DNA of 64,000 bases from positions 496,001 through 560,000 of the forward strand of contig NZ_FZOF01000001.1 of assembly GCF_900188405.1 (NCBI RefSeq), given 5' to 3'. The stretch is from Actinacidiphila glaucinigra. Its GTDB lineage: Bacteria > Actinomycetota > Actinomycetes > Streptomycetales > Streptomycetaceae. The notes under the pieces are model-generated. The model was not told the origin of the DNA. It made no database searches and saw only the letters and a program-made list of their open reading frames with translations. A program made the position numbers and the translations under genes. Below, piece after piece: positions 27,466 through 35,349 of this stretch (position 1 is the stretch's first letter; the number at the start of each line of letters is the position of its first letter).

Positions 27466-27554
27466 TCCCTTCGCCGGCATGACCCGGATCAGGTTCGTAC
27501 GGTCGGCGGCCGCTCCAGCCGCCCTCTCAGCCCGGTGCGCCGGGCTCCCGCGAG
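27466..27554 (-). ncRNA. TPP riboswitch (THI element) of thiO-thiS-thiG
   Basis: On the minus strand GGGAGCCCGG, then CCGGGCTGAGAGG, a variable GC stem, then ACCTGATCCGGGTCATGCC and GGCGAAGGGAGG. These are the conserved CUGAGA and ACCUGAUC...AUGCCgGCG blocks of the thiamine pyrophosphate aptamer. The 3' strand abuts the thiO ribosome-binding site, which favours translational control. Confidence 0.95.
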
Positions 27555-27643
27555 TGCTCCCGACCCACCTTAGTACGCACCATCCGCGGCGAGTAGGGCA
27601 CCGGTACCGGCGGACGGCGCCCCCGCGGCGTTACGGTGATCGC

Positions 27644-28849
27644 GTGACCAGCAGCAGCGAACAGCGCGTCGTCGTCGTAGGGGCCGGGATGGCCGGGGTG
27701 CAGACCGCCGTGTCCCTGCGCGAGCAGGGGTGGGGCGGGACGATCACGCTGATCGGCGCGGAGCGGCACGCCCCCTACGACCGGCCGCCGCTGTCCAAGG
27801 GCGTGCTCTTCGGCGCCGAGGAGGGCCCGGCGCTGGACGTCGACTTCGCCGGCATCGGCGTCGAGCTGCTGCTCGGGCGGCACGCGAGCGCCCTGCGCAC
27901 CGGCGAGCGGGAGGTCCTCACCGACGGCGGCCCGGTCGCGTACGACAAGCTCGTGCTGGCCAGCGGCGCCGAGCCCGTCATGCTCCCCGGCAGCGAGGGA
28001 ACGCCGGGCGTGCACGTGCTGCGCACCCTGGACGACGCCACCGCGCTGCGCCCGGTGCTGGAGGGCCGGCACCGGGTCGTGGTGGTCGGCGCGGGCTGGA
28101 TCGGCGCCGAGTTCGCGACCGCGGCACGTCACGCGGGGTGCGAGGTGACCGTCGTCGAGGCCGCCGACCGCCCGCTCGCCGGTGTGCTGCCCGCGCACAT
28201 CGCCGAACGGATGCGCGGCTGGTACGCGGAGGAGGGCGTCGAGCTGCGCACCGGCGCGGTCGTCGCCTCCGTCGAGCCGGGCGCGGTGCGGCTGGCCGAC
28301 GGCAGCGTGCTCGCCGCCGAGGCGGTCGTCGTCGGGATCGGCGCCCGGCCGGCCACCGGGTGGCTGGCCGGTTCCGGCGTGGAGCTGGGGCCGGACCGCT
28401 CGGTCCTCGCCGACGACCGGCTGCGCACCTCGGTGCCGGAGGTGTACGCCGTCGGGGACTGCGCCTCCTTCCCGTCGGCGCGGTACGGAGAACGGCTGCT
28501 GATCCACCACTGGGACAACGCGGTGCAGGGGCCGCGCACGGCCGCCGCGAACATCCTGGGCGGGGACGAGCCCTACGACCCCGTCCCCTACTTCTGGTCC
28601 GAGCAGTTCGGGCGTTTCGTGCAGTACGCCGGATACCACGTCGACTCCGACCACATGCTGCTGCGCGGCGACCCCGACGGCACCGCCTGGTCGGTGCTGT
28701 GGCTGCGCGACGGCCAACTGGTGGCCCTGTTCGCCGTGGGACGGCCCCGCGACCTGGCGCAGGCCCGCAAGCTCATCGCGCGCGGCGCCCACCTCGACGA
28801 GGCACTGGCGGCCGACCCGGCGGTCCAGCTGCGGGCCGCGCTCGTCTGA
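27644..28849 (+). CDS. FAD-dependent pyridine-nucleotide oxidoreductase (ferredoxin-reductase type)
   Basis: A 401-residue flavoprotein related to rubredoxin and ferredoxin reductases. The FAD-binding motif VVVVGAGMAGVQTAVSLREQG is at 9-29, PYDRPPLSKG near 46, the NAD(P) motif VVVVGAGWIGAEFA near 146 and the second FAD motif VYAVGDCASF near 267. A reductase C-terminal domain (YFWSEQFGRFVQYAG) follows. The electron partner is unknown. GTG at 27644 follows TACGGT by 6 nt and lacks a ribosome-binding site, so it may be leaderless. It diverges from the thi operon; a thiamine role is not supported. Confidence 0.88.
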   Translation: MTSSSEQRVVVVGAGMAGVQTAVSLREQGWGGTITLIGAERHAPYDRPPLSKGVLFGAEEGPALDVDFAGIGVELLLGRHASALRTGEREVLTDGGPVAYDKLVLASGAEPVMLPGSEGTPGVHVLRTLDDATALRPVLEGRHRVVVVGAGWIGAEFATAARHAGCEVTVVEAADRPLAGVLPAHIAERMRGWYAEEGVELRTGAVVASVEPGAVRLADGSVLAAEAVVVGIGARPATGWLAGSGVELGPDRSVLADDRLRTSVPEVYAVGDCASFPSARYGERLLIHHWDNAVQGPRTAAANILGGDEPYDPVPYFWSEQFGRFVQYAGYHVDSDHMLLRGDPDGTAWSVLWLRDGQLVALFAVGRPRDLAQARKLIARGAHLDEALAADPAVQLRAALV

Positions 28850-28969
28850 CCCGCGGGCCGGGCCGGACGGGCGCTGCGGCGTCGGCGGCGCGTAGCGGAC
28901 CCGTCAGGACGGAGCAACGGGGGGCGTGAGCGGTTCCATGGTGTCGGTCCGGGATGGCACGCTTGTCCT

Positions 28970-29335
28970 GTGACCGAGATCGACGCAAAGACCGACTCCC
29001 TCGTCCCCTCCTGGCTGTACGTACCCGACGTCGCCGAACGCCTCGGCGTCGAGGTGACCCGGGTCCGCCAGTTCATCAAGGAGGGCCAGCTCATCGCCGT
29101 GCGGCGCGGTGAGAACCGGGCGCTGATGATCCCCGCCGACTTCATCGGCGAGGAGAAGATCGTCAAGGGCCTCGTGGGCACCCTCACCGTCCTCAAGGAC
29201 GACGGGTTCAGCGACGAAGAGGCCCTGGAGTGGCTGTTCACCCCGGACGAGAGCCTGCCCGGCACCCCCGTCCAAGCGCTGCGCGACAACCGCGGCACCG
29301 AGGTGAAGCGGCGCGCCCAGGCGCTCGCCGTCTGA
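28970..29335 (+). CDS. Rv2175c-like DNA-binding protein
   Basis: A 121-residue winged/HTH protein. [44 protein letters not shown] is an excisionase-type helix-turn-helix with beta wing (about 16-60). A helical C-terminal domain ([27 protein letters not shown]) follows, matching Rv2175c of M. tuberculosis. Rv2175c binds DNA and is phosphorylated near its N-terminus by PknL. Here the disordered N-terminus [13 protein letters not shown] carries candidate Thr and Ser sites, and a PASTA kinase gene lies 3.9 kb away. GTG at 28970 lacks a strong ribosome-binding site. Target genes unknown. Confidence 0.85.
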   Translation: MTEIDAKTDSLVPSWLYVPDVAERLGVEVTRVRQFIKEGQLIAVRRGENRALMIPADFIGEEKIVKGLVGTLTVLKDDGFSDEEALEWLFTPDESLPGTPVQALRDNRGTEVKRRAQALAV

Positions 29336-29382
29336 CCGTACGACCCGCCACCGACGCAGCCACCCGAGGGGGACCCGCCCGT

Positions 29383-30099
29383 ATGAGCACGCGTACGAGC
29401 ACGAGCAGCAGCACGAGCAGCAGCACGAGCACCAGCCCGAGCAGCAGTACCCGCGCCCAGCTCGCCGATGCCCGGCTCTACCTGTGCACGGACGCGCGCA
29501 GGAGCCACGGAGGCCTGGCGGAGTTCGCGGCGTTCGCGGACGCCGTGCTGGCCTCCGGGGTGGACGTCATCCAGCTGCGCGACAAGGGCCTGGAGGCCCG
29601 TGAGGAGCTGGAGTACCTCGCGGTCCTCTCGGAGGAGTGCGGACGCCACGGCAGGCTGCTCGCGGTGAACGACCGCGCCGACGTGGCGCACGCCGCCGGG
29701 GCGGACGTCCTGCACCTGGGCCAGGGCGACCTGCCCGTGCCGGCCGCCCGCGCGATCCTCGGCGACGAGGTGATCATCGGGCGGTCCTGCCACTCCGAGG
29801 CGGAGGCGGCCGCGGCCGCCGCGGAGCCCGGTGCGGACTACTTCTGCACCGGGCCGGTCTGGCCCACCCCGACCAAGCCCGGCCGGTCCGCGCCCGGAAT
29901 CGGCCTGGTCCGCTACGCGGCGGGCCTGGGCACGGACCGGCCGTGGTTCGCGATCGGCGGGATCGACCTGGCCAACGTGGAGCAGGTGCTCGACGCCGGG
30001 GCCCGCCGGATCGTGGTCGTACGGGCCGTGACGGAGGCGGACGACCCGGGTGCCGCGGCGGCCGAGCTGGCCAAGCGGGTGCGCGCGTACGACGGGTGA
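29383..30099 (+). CDS. thiE: thiamine phosphate synthase with Ser/Thr-repeat N-terminus
   Basis: ThiE, 238 residues, joins HMP pyrophosphate and thiazole phosphate to give thiamine phosphate. The TIM-barrel core begins near residue 27 (ARLYLCTD), with DVIQLRDKG near 58, [26 protein letters not shown] near 90, [22 protein letters not shown] near 149 and WFAIGGID near 186. The first 25 residues are a Ser/Thr run encoded by imperfect repeats. ATG at 29383 has a G-rich site 8 nt upstream and there is no later good start. It is not preceded by a THI element. Confidence 0.9.
   Translation: MSTRTSTSSSTSSSTSTSPSSSTRAQLADARLYLCTDARRSHGGLAEFAAFADAVLASGVDVIQLRDKGLEAREELEYLAVLSEECGRHGRLLAVNDRADVAHAAGADVLHLGQGDLPVPAARAILGDEVIIGRSCHSEAEAAAAAAEPGADYFCTGPVWPTPTKPGRSAPGIGLVRYAAGLGTDRPWFAIGGIDLANVEQVLDAGARRIVVVRAVTEADDPGAAAAELAKRVRAYDG
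29387..29440 (+). repeat. AGCACGAGCAGC-type microrepeat in thiE
   Basis: Imperfect tandem copies of a 12-nt unit (AGCACGAGCAGC) plus shorter AGCACG and AGCAGC units encode Ser-Thr-Ser-Ser. Unit length is a multiple of three, so copy-number change would keep the reading frame. Confidence 0.6.
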
Positions 30100-30242
30100 G
30101 CGAGGTCCCGGCGGGGGCCCGCGCCGGCCGGGTGGCTTACGGCTGCCGGGCGCCCCGCGGGGCCGTCTCGCGCCGCGAGCGCCGGATGTCCAAGGGGTGG
30201 ACATTTGGGCGTCGCCTGTTGGGACGGCCCAGCTCTCGCCGC

Positions 30243-30248
30243 TAGCCT
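30243..30248 (+). promoter_or_regulatory. -10 of metF (TAGCCT), predicted leaderless start
   Basis: TAGCCT ends 7 nt before the metF ATG; the short gap holds only GAGGCGC. This predicts a leaderless or very short-leader transcript. Confidence 0.45.
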
Positions 30249-30255
30249 GAGGCGC

Positions 30256-31173
30256 ATGGCCCTCGGAACCGCCTCCACCAGGACCGATCATGCGGTCACC
30301 ATTCGTGAGCTGCTGGCCTCCGGTGAGCGCTCGTACTCCTTCGAGTTCATGGCGCCGAGGACCGAGAAGGGCGAGCGGACCCTGTGGAACGCGATCCGCC
30401 GCATCGAGGCGGTGGGCCCGACGTTCGTCTCCGTCACCTACGGCGCGGGCGGCAAGTCCCGGGAGGGCACGGTCCGGGCGACCGAGCGGATCGCCTCCGA
30501 CACCACCCTGACCCCGGTCGCCCACCTGACCGCGGTCGACCACTCCATCGCCGAGCTGCGCAACATCATCGGCCAGTACGCGGACGCGGGCATCCGCAAC
30601 ATGCTCGCGCTGCGCGGGGACCCGCCCGGCGACCCCATGGGGGAGTGGCTGCGGCACCCGGAGGGCGTCGACTACGCCTACGAACTGGTGCGGCTCATCA
30701 AGGAGTCGGGCGACTTCTGCGTGGGCGTCGCCGCCTTCACGGAGATGCACCCCCGCTCGGCCGACTGGGAAAGTGATACGCGTCACTTCGTCGAGAAGTG
30801 CCGGGCGGGCGCGGACTACGCCATCACCCAGATGTTCTTCAACGCCGAGGACTACCTGCGCCTGCGTGACCGGGTCGGGAAGGCGGGCTGCGAGACCCCG
30901 ATCATCCCCGAGATCATGCCGGTCACGAACGTGCGGCAGATCGAGCGCTTCGCCCAGCTCGGCAACGCGCCTTTCCCGCAGGAGCTCGCGGACCGTATCC
31001 TCGCGGTCAAGGACGATCCGGCCGCGGTGCGGGCGATCGGGGTCGAGTACGCGACGGAGATGTGCCGGCGGCTGATGGCCGAGGACATCCCGGGGCTGCA
31101 CTTCATTACCCTTAATCACTCCACGGCGTCGTTGGAAATCTACGAGAATCTGGGACTGCACCAGAGGTCGTGA
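30256..31173 (+). CDS. metF: 5,10-methylenetetrahydrofolate reductase
   Basis: MetF, 305 residues, a flavin TIM-barrel enzyme reducing 5,10-methylene-THF to 5-methyl-THF for methionine synthesis. Motifs are [17 protein letters not shown] near 30 (catalytic Glu), [13 protein letters not shown] near 62, HLTAVDHS near 92, [12 protein letters not shown] near 116, [12 protein letters not shown] near 157, [11 protein letters not shown] near 191 and [11 protein letters not shown] near 278. ATG at 30256 is preceded by TAGCCT at the leaderless spacing. Position between the Rv2175c-like gene and the dcw cluster resembles M. tuberculosis. Confidence 0.95.
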   Translation: MALGTASTRTDHAVTIRELLASGERSYSFEFMAPRTEKGERTLWNAIRRIEAVGPTFVSVTYGAGGKSREGTVRATERIASDTTLTPVAHLTAVDHSIAELRNIIGQYADAGIRNMLALRGDPPGDPMGEWLRHPEGVDYAYELVRLIKESGDFCVGVAAFTEMHPRSADWESDTRHFVEKCRAGADYAITQMFFNAEDYLRLRDRVGKAGCETPIIPEIMPVTNVRQIERFAQLGNAPFPQELADRILAVKDDPAAVRAIGVEYATEMCRRLMAEDIPGLHFITLNHSTASLEIYENLGLHQRS

Positions 31174-31229
31174 GGGCGGACCAGCCGCCCCTGTTGGCCG
31201 ACGACGGTGAACGGTGAGGAAGTGCGCTC

Positions 31230-32198
31230 ATGGCCTACACAGTGCTCTACATCGCCTTCGGGGTGGTCGCGCTGTGGCTGCTCGGTGAAGTGCTGCTGCA
31301 GTACAAGGCACGGCTGAGGTGGCGCCTGCTGGCCTTCGCGGGGTTCCTCGGAGTCGTCCTGGGCGTCTACCTGCCCTCGGTCCTCGTCATCGTGGTGGGT
31401 GCGCTCGCCTTCGGCGCCGGCCAGACCTTCGTCACGCTCTCCTACCGCCGAGGCTTCGTCGAGGGCTGGGCGCTGCGTTCCCCCAAGGAGGGTGCCGACG
31501 ACGAGGACGACGACGCGCCGCCGCTGCCGCGCCGTGGCGCCGGGCGCCGCGGCCGGGGCGCGCAGTACGAAGAGCCGTCTGCCGACGACCTGTCGACGCC
31601 GTACGAGGAGCCCGGCAACGAGGCCCCGGCCGGTGCGGGCGTCGGGCAGTCCTACGACAGCTACGCCACCGCCGGCCAGGCCGCCGCGGCCCCCGCGGGG
31701 ACGGACTCCACGCAGGTCTACCAGCCCATGCCCATGCACGAGGAGAGCGGCGAGTACCCGATGTACGACGGGCAGCCGCAGCCGAACTACGCCCAGGACC
31801 CCTACGCGGGCGCCGGCGCCGGCTACCAGAACTACGACGCCACCACCGGCTACGGCGACTGGAACGGCGGCCAGCAGCAACAGCAGCCCGCCGCCGCCTC
31901 GTACGACGGCTACGGCCAGCAGCAGCAGACCGGCGGCTGGGAGCAGCAGCAGACGGCCTACGGCAACTACGCGGGCGGCTACCAGGACCCGTACCAGGGG
32001 CAGGGCGCTCCACAGCAGCAGCAGTACGGCTACGACACCCCGGCGGGCGGCGTGTGGGTGCCGCAGCAGGGCGGGGAGCAGCAGCCCTACGCCCCGCAGC
32101 AGCAGAACTCCTACGACCAGCAGGGCCAGCAGCAGGCGCAGCAGCAGGGCCAGGGCCAGGGGCAGTACGACCAGTACGACCCCTACCGCTACAACTAG
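31230..32198 (+). CDS. two-helix membrane protein with Gln/Tyr/Gly-rich low-complexity tail
   Basis: A 322-residue protein. Two transmembrane helices occupy about 4-20 and 32-65, then a basic loop. From about residue 90 the chain is acidic and then increasingly rich in Gln, Tyr, Gly and Asn, with QQQQQ runs and repeated DPY/YGQ units to the C-terminus (DQYDPYRYN). Composition is prion-like and disordered. No enzymatic motif. Streptomyces relatives exist in this position from memory. ATG at 31230 follows GAGGAAG. It is transcribed after metF and converges with the oxidoreductase at 32251. Confidence 0.8.
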   Translation: MAYTVLYIAFGVVALWLLGEVLLQYKARLRWRLLAFAGFLGVVLGVYLPSVLVIVVGALAFGAGQTFVTLSYRRGFVEGWALRSPKEGADDEDDDAPPLPRRGAGRRGRGAQYEEPSADDLSTPYEEPGNEAPAGAGVGQSYDSYATAGQAAAAPAGTDSTQVYQPMPMHEESGEYPMYDGQPQPNYAQDPYAGAGAGYQNYDATTGYGDWNGGQQQQQPAAASYDGYGQQQQTGGWEQQQTAYGNYAGGYQDPYQGQGAPQQQQYGYDTPAGGVWVPQQGGEQQPYAPQQQNSYDQQGQQQAQQQGQGQGQYDQYDPYRYN

Positions 32199-32201
32199 CG
32201 C

Positions 32202-32220
32202 CCGACGGCGGGCCCGTCGG
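32202..32220. terminator. hairpin between convergent genes
   Basis: A 7-bp stem CCGACGG/CCGTCGG with a 5-nt loop begins 4 nt after the stop of the Gln-rich gene and precedes the end of the converging gene at 32251, so it could serve both strands. Confidence 0.5.
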
Positions 32221-32250
32221 CAGGCCGGCGGCGGCAGCGGCGCGCGCGAC

Positions 32251-33780
32251 TCAGCGGCTGCCGCCCGGGCCGCCCATGACGAGGTCGGCGGCGATGGCAC
32301 CGGACATGCCGGTGTGGGCGAGGCCGCCGCCGGGGTGGGACCAGCCGCCCACCAGGTACAGACCCGGGACGAGCAGCCGGTTGCCGGGGTGCAGATGTGT
32401 CCCGTCCGCGCCCGCCAGGGCGGGGCGGGGGAGCCGGCCGCCCGGGGTGCCGGTCTCCTCCTCGGTGTCGGCGGGGGTGTGCACGGCCCGCCACAGCAGG
32501 CGGTCCGTCAGATCGGGCAGCACGGCGGCCGCGGCCGCCTGCGCCGCGTCCGCGGCGCGCTCGGCCAGGCCCGGCGCACGCCAGTCCACCCCCGAGGGGC
32601 CGTGGGGCGGGACCGTCACGCCGAGCGTGACCGACTCCGAGGCGCCGTCGGGCCGCAGGGCGTCGTCGTCGGGGCGCAGCACCGTGACCGTCGGGCTGTC
32701 GTACAGCTCGCCGCGCGCCACGGCCGCCGCCTCGGCCTGCAGGTCCGCGGTGTGCACCACCGTACGGTGCACGGCGTCCGAGGGCCGGGCCCCGCGCAGC
32801 GCCAGGCAGACCGTGAGGCGCCCTGGGCCCTCGCAGCGGGGGCCGGGACCGACCCCGTCCCACACCCGGTCGGCGGGCCAGGCGCCAGCGGCGCCGTGCG
32901 AGACCAGCGGGGGCAGCAGCCACGGGGCGACACCGGCGACCACGGTGTCGGCCTCCACCCTTGTGCCGTCGGCGAGTTCGAGGCCGGCCGCGCGGCCGTC
33001 CTTCTCCACGATCCCCGCGACCCCGGTCCCGAAGTGGAACTCCACCCGCCGCGCCACGCACCGCGCGTGCACGGCGTCGGCCAGTGCCCGCATGCCGCCG
33101 CGCACGTACCAACTGCCGAAGGTCTGCTCCATGTACGGCAGCACGGCGGCGCTCGCGGGCGCGGTACGCGGGTCGAAGCCGTACGCCAGGGCGTGGGAGC
33201 CGAGCAGTGCGGCGAGCCGCGGATCGTCCAGTTCACGCCGGGCGACGTCGGCCAGGGTGGGTGCGCCGCGCCGGAACAGCCCACGGCGTACGGCGGGCGC
33301 CGGATACGGATCGCGGCCGAGCGCGGACGGGTCGCCCGCGAGCGCGTCCTCCAGCAGGGGGCGGCGCGTGGCGTCCCAGACCTCCCGGGCCCGCACCAGC
33401 AGCTCGCTCCAGCGCTCGCCCGCGCCGGTGCCGAGCGCCGCGTCCAGGGCCGCGACGACGCCGCCGCGCGACGCGTTGGGCAGCGACACGGACGTGCCGT
33501 CGGAGAAGACGTGGCGGCTCGCCGGGTCGACCTGGGCGAGTGAGACGCTGTCCTCCAGACTCTCCCTGCCGGTCTTGACGAACAGGTCGCGGTAGACCGC
33601 CGGCAGGTGCAGCAGACCGGGGCCCGTGTCGAACCCGAAGCCCGCGCGCTCCAGCCGCCGCACCGCGCCCCCGTGGGTGCCGGCGCGCTCGTACACCGCC
33701 ACCCGGTGCCCGCCGATCGCGAGCCGGGCGGCGGCAGCCATGGCGCCCATCCCCGCGCCGATCACCGCAATCCGTGCCAT
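32251..33780 (-). CDS. phytoene-desaturase-like FAD oxidoreductase
   Basis: A 509-residue NAD(P)/FAD-dependent oxidoreductase of the carotenoid isomerase/desaturase type. The dinucleotide fold RIAVIGAGMGAMAAAARLAIGGHRVAVYE is at 3-31, GGAVRRLERAGFGFDTGPGLLHLP near 38, YVRGGMRALADAV near 222, and the C-terminal FAD motif GLYLVGGWSHPGGGLAHTGMSGAIAADLV near 475. No carotenoid genes are adjacent, so the substrate is open. ATG at 33780 follows TAGAGT by 7 nt with no ribosome-binding site, so it is another leaderless candidate. The DUF4126 gene lies directly upstream in the same direction. Confidence 0.85.
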   Translation of the reverse strand: MARIAVIGAGMGAMAAAARLAIGGHRVAVYERAGTHGGAVRRLERAGFGFDTGPGLLHLPAVYRDLFVKTGRESLEDSVSLAQVDPASRHVFSDGTSVSLPNASRGGVVAALDAALGTGAGERWSELLVRAREVWDATRRPLLEDALAGDPSALGRDPYPAPAVRRGLFRRGAPTLADVARRELDDPRLAALLGSHALAYGFDPRTAPASAAVLPYMEQTFGSWYVRGGMRALADAVHARCVARRVEFHFGTGVAGIVEKDGRAAGLELADGTRVEADTVVAGVAPWLLPPLVSHGAAGAWPADRVWDGVGPGPRCEGPGRLTVCLALRGARPSDAVHRTVVHTADLQAEAAAVARGELYDSPTVTVLRPDDDALRPDGASESVTLGVTVPPHGPSGVDWRAPGLAERAADAAQAAAAAVLPDLTDRLLWRAVHTPADTEEETGTPGGRLPRPALAGADGTHLHPGNRLLVPGLYLVGGWSHPGGGLAHTGMSGAIAADLVMGGPGGSR

Positions 33781-33787
33781 GAGGGGG

Positions 33788-33793
33788 ACTCTA
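33788..33793 (-). promoter_or_regulatory. -10 (TAGAGT) of the oxidoreductase gene
   Basis: TAGAGT on the minus strand ends 7 nt before the ATG at 33780 and overlaps the last codons of the DUF4126 gene. Confidence 0.45.
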
Positions 33794-34405
33794 GCCCCAG
33801 CCACCGACAACGCCGCGACCGGCCTTGCGGCGCTCTCTTCGGGCCTTCCAGCGCTGCCAGGCACGGCGGATCCGCGACAGTATGAAGATCACCAAAATGA
33901 TGCCCAGCACCAGCAGCACCGCCGCGACGCAGGCCGCGGCCACCGGGTGGAAGAGCGCGAAGACGATGATCGTGGCGACGCCGGCGTCCTCCGCCAGGCT
34001 GATAACGATGTTGCTCGCGGGTTCCGGAGAGGTGTTGACGCCCAACCGGAGCCCGGCCTTCACCAGATGGCTCACCAGCGCCGTCGTCCCGCCGACCGCG
34101 CCCGCCGCCAGTTGCGGCAGCGAGCCGTCCTGTCCGGCCAGCAGGGCCGCCACCACAGCTCCGGCGACCGGCCGGATCGCCGTGTGCACGGCGTCCCACG
34201 TGGTGTCCACGTACGGGATCTTGTCCGCGACCGCCTCGCAGAGGAACAGGATCCCCGCGACGACCAGCACGTCGGTGCGCTCCAGCGCCGGCGGCACCTC
34301 GTCGCTGACGCCTGTGACGCCCATCAGGCCCAGCAGGAAGACCACGGCGTAGGCGTTGATCCCGCTCGCCCAGCCGCTGGTGAACACGAGCGGAAGTACC
34401 GACAT
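33791..34405 (-). CDS. DUF4126 membrane protein
   Basis: A 204-residue membrane protein. Helices include VLPLVFTSGWASGINAYAVVFLLGLMG at the N-terminus, a TDVLVVAGILFLCEAVADKIP segment near 50 and a long C-terminal helix LFHPVAAACVAAVLLVLGIILVIFILSRI followed by a strongly basic tail. This pattern matches DUF4126, whose function is not known. ATG at 34405 is 8 nt after TAGCAT, so it may be leaderless. Its stop lies 10 nt before the oxidoreductase start. Confidence 0.8.
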   Translation of the reverse strand: MSVLPLVFTSGWASGINAYAVVFLLGLMGVTGVSDEVPPALERTDVLVVAGILFLCEAVADKIPYVDTTWDAVHTAIRPVAGAVVAALLAGQDGSLPQLAAGAVGGTTALVSHLVKAGLRLGVNTSPEPASNIVISLAEDAGVATIIVFALFHPVAAACVAAVLLVLGIILVIFILSRIRRAWQRWKARRERRKAGRGVVGGWG

Positions 34406-34694
34406 GGGCCGTGATGCTACCGAACCCCCGGAAAGGCACCGCCGCCTTTGAGCGATACGACCCGGTGATGAGTACCTGTACTCAGACCCCCACTTGAGTA
34501 CCTGCGCGGATGAGCGCGGACCGGCCCGGACGCCAAGGTGGAGGCAACGGAAGGGCACGGCACCGGCACCGCCGACACGGGGCGGCGGAACGGCTGCGAC
34601 GCCCGGCCGGAGCGGGGGTGCACGGGGGAGCGCCGTCCCGGAACGGCCCGACGGGGGATCGGGCCGCGCCGGGGCGGTGCGCCACCGGGCGCGC
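34406..34694. other. intergenic region with repeated TGAGTACCTG
   Basis: A 289-nt spacer between the TetR gene end and the DUF4126 start. It contains the dyad TGAGTACCTGTACTCA at 34469-34484 and a second copy of TGAGTACCTG at 34495-34504, 26 bp apart. No small gene is supported. The rest is GC-rich without clear structure. Confidence 0.5.
34469..34504. promoter_or_regulatory. candidate operator, TGAGTA dyad plus direct repeat
   Basis: TGAGTA-CCTG-TACTCA is a perfect 6-bp dyad and its left half recurs 26 bp away. The site lies about 65-100 nt upstream of the DUF4126 start, so it could bind a dimeric regulator of that gene. The factor is unknown. Confidence 0.45.
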
Positions 34695-35306
34695 TCAGGC
34701 GCGGGCGTGCCCCGCGACCCGTCCCTGCAGGAGCCGCGACAGGGCCGCGTGCACGTCGTCGATCGAACGCTCGGGCTGGAAGGACAGCCAGTCCAGCGCC
34801 GCCACGAGCACCATCCCGAAGAGCGCGGCCGCCGTGAGCGGCACGTCGATCTCCTCGGACAGCTCGCCCGCCGCCACCGCGTCGCGCAGCGTCTGCTCCA
34901 CGACCGCGACCGCCTCCTTGCGCAGCACCATGAGCGTGTCCTGCCAGGCGCGGTTGGTCCGCCACAGCTCGGCCACGTACAGCTGCGTGAAGGACGGGTA
35001 CTCCGCGATGAAGGCGAGCCCGGCCCTGACCATCGCGTCGATGGCGTCCACGTGGCTGCCGCCGCGCGCGGTGACGTCGGCGCCCGCCTCCCGCAGGGAG
35101 GCCGTCAGCAGGCCCACGCCGTGCCTCAGCAGCTCCTCGAAGAGCTCGTTCTTGCTGGCGAAGTTGTAGTAGACGGTGCCCTTGGCCACCCCGGCGCGCT
35201 CGGCGATCTCGTCGACCGTCGTCGCGGAGAAACCCTGCTCGGCGATGAGCGTGACCGCGGCCTGGAAGAGCCTCTGCCGGGTGGCCTGCCGTCGTGCACT
35301 GTTCAT
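34695..35306 (-). CDS. TetR/AcrR family regulator
   Basis: A 203-residue TetR protein. The N-terminal HTH spans about 8-55 (RLFQAAVTLIAEQGFSATTVDEIAERAGVAKGTVYYNFASKNELF); the C-terminal ligand domain is helical (TQLYVAELWRTNRAWQDTLMVLRKEA). It lies 43 nt downstream of the YhgE/Pip permease gene in the same direction. A TetR-type dyad sits in the promoter of the first operon gene at 38243-38256, so it probably controls the exporter. ATG at 35306; a TAGAGA 9 nt upstream suggests it also has its own promoter. Confidence 0.88.
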   Translation of the reverse strand: MNSARRQATRQRLFQAAVTLIAEQGFSATTVDEIAERAGVAKGTVYYNFASKNELFEELLRHGVGLLTASLREAGADVTARGGSHVDAIDAMVRAGLAFIAEYPSFTQLYVAELWRTNRAWQDTLMVLRKEAVAVVEQTLRDAVAAGELSEEIDVPLTAAALFGMVLVAALDWLSFQPERSIDDVHAALSRLLQGRVAGHARA

Positions 35307-35349
35307 GACGACGATTCTCTACGCTCCGGGCGGTCGTATCGGCGCGGCC

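Noticed and set aside
29387..29440. Short tandem repeats that might suggest a CRISPR array
   Set aside because: The repeats are contiguous 12-nt units inside thiE with no spacers and no cas genes nearby.
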